From an uncultured Bacteroidota bacterium (GTDB lineage: Bacteria; Bacteroidota; Bacteroidia; Flavobacteriales; Schleiferiaceae), in contig CAJXNI010000026.1 in NCBI GenBank assembly GCA_913057235.1, positions 1-40,861 of the forward strand: a DNA stretch of 40,861 bases, read 5' to 3'. Under the pieces are notes generated by a model that saw nothing but the letters and a program-made list of their open reading frames with translations, made no database searches and had not been told where the DNA came from. This document shows, piece by piece, positions 40,802 to 40,861 of this stretch. Both the position numbers and the translations under genes were made by a program. The first letter of the stretch is position 1, and the number at the start of each line of letters is the position of its first letter.

Positions 40802-40861
40802 ATTCCCATTTTCACCTACTAAGGTAGAAATTATGGGAAATTAGGAGGTTGGGGTTTTTGT

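Overview
The window looks like a chromosomal segment of a marine-type Bacteroidota bacterium, probably order Flavobacteriales (a Cryomorphaceae/Schleiferiaceae-like lineage is my guess). Four things point there. Several secreted proteins end in a type IX secretion (T9SS type A) sorting domain with a YPNP/PNPY motif. Several promoters carry the Bacteroidota -7 element TAnnTTTG. Many families are typical of the phylum: DUF1573, DUF2721, DUF2089, a fused alpha/beta E1 dehydrogenase, Cry-DASH, and an M1-like domain fused to a beta-barrel. No rRNA, tRNA, insertion sequence, phage gene or CRISPR array was seen, and no gene-free stretch exceeds 300 bases.

Layout. 1-1909 (minus): a three-gene unit of a DUF2089 regulator-like protein, a Yip1-like membrane protein and a secreted T9SS alpha/beta hydrolase cut by the window edge. 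1966-3819 (minus): a secreted GH13 amylase. 3908-5355 (plus): YceI and pirin, separated by a terminator. 5352-5924 (minus): an unknown exported protein. 6163-10303 (plus): a sulfide-oxidation cluster of sulfide:quinone oxidoreductase, TauE/SafE exporter, persulfide dioxygenase-rhodanese fusion and a small methyltransferase. 10354-11580: apbE facing a small cysteine-rich membrane protein that resembles the Na+-NQR maturation factor NqrM. 11593-14335 (minus): murB, an aminotransferase and a DUF1573 protein. 14496-17132: valS. 17151-18799 (minus): an AT-rich pair of membrane-protein genes unlike the surroundings.

18856-20121: Cry-DASH. 20167-20568 (minus): DUF2721. 20742-24621 (plus): TetR-like regulator, UbiB/AarF kinase, outer-membrane barrel, Nudix hydrolase, esterase. 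24889-28949: two T9SS cargo proteins (one an M28 peptidase) flanking murQ. 28946-32574 (minus): RsmB-type methyltransferase and fused E1 alpha/beta dehydrogenase. 32781-33899: FAD oxidoreductase. 34127-36937 (minus): a large M1-like protein with a degenerate zinc site and a C-terminal barrel. 37012-39287 (minus): NDH-2 and an NRDE/TANGO2-like protein. 39488-40801 (minus): a secreted serine hydrolase.

How genes work together. The clearest system is sulfur detoxification or energy capture: SQR makes persulfide and feeds quinones, the dioxygenase makes sulfite, the rhodanese may make thiosulfate, and TauE exports the oxidised product. ApbE plus the NqrM-like protein and NDH-2 suggest that maturation of a Na+-pumping NADH dehydrogenase and an alternative NADH dehydrogenase are both encoded in this genome. 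The rest is mostly housekeeping. The least explained signals are a 138-nt heptamer-periodic repeat array at 39339-39476, the AT-rich membrane pair, a structured intergenic region at 24691-24833, and the degenerate M1-barrel protein.
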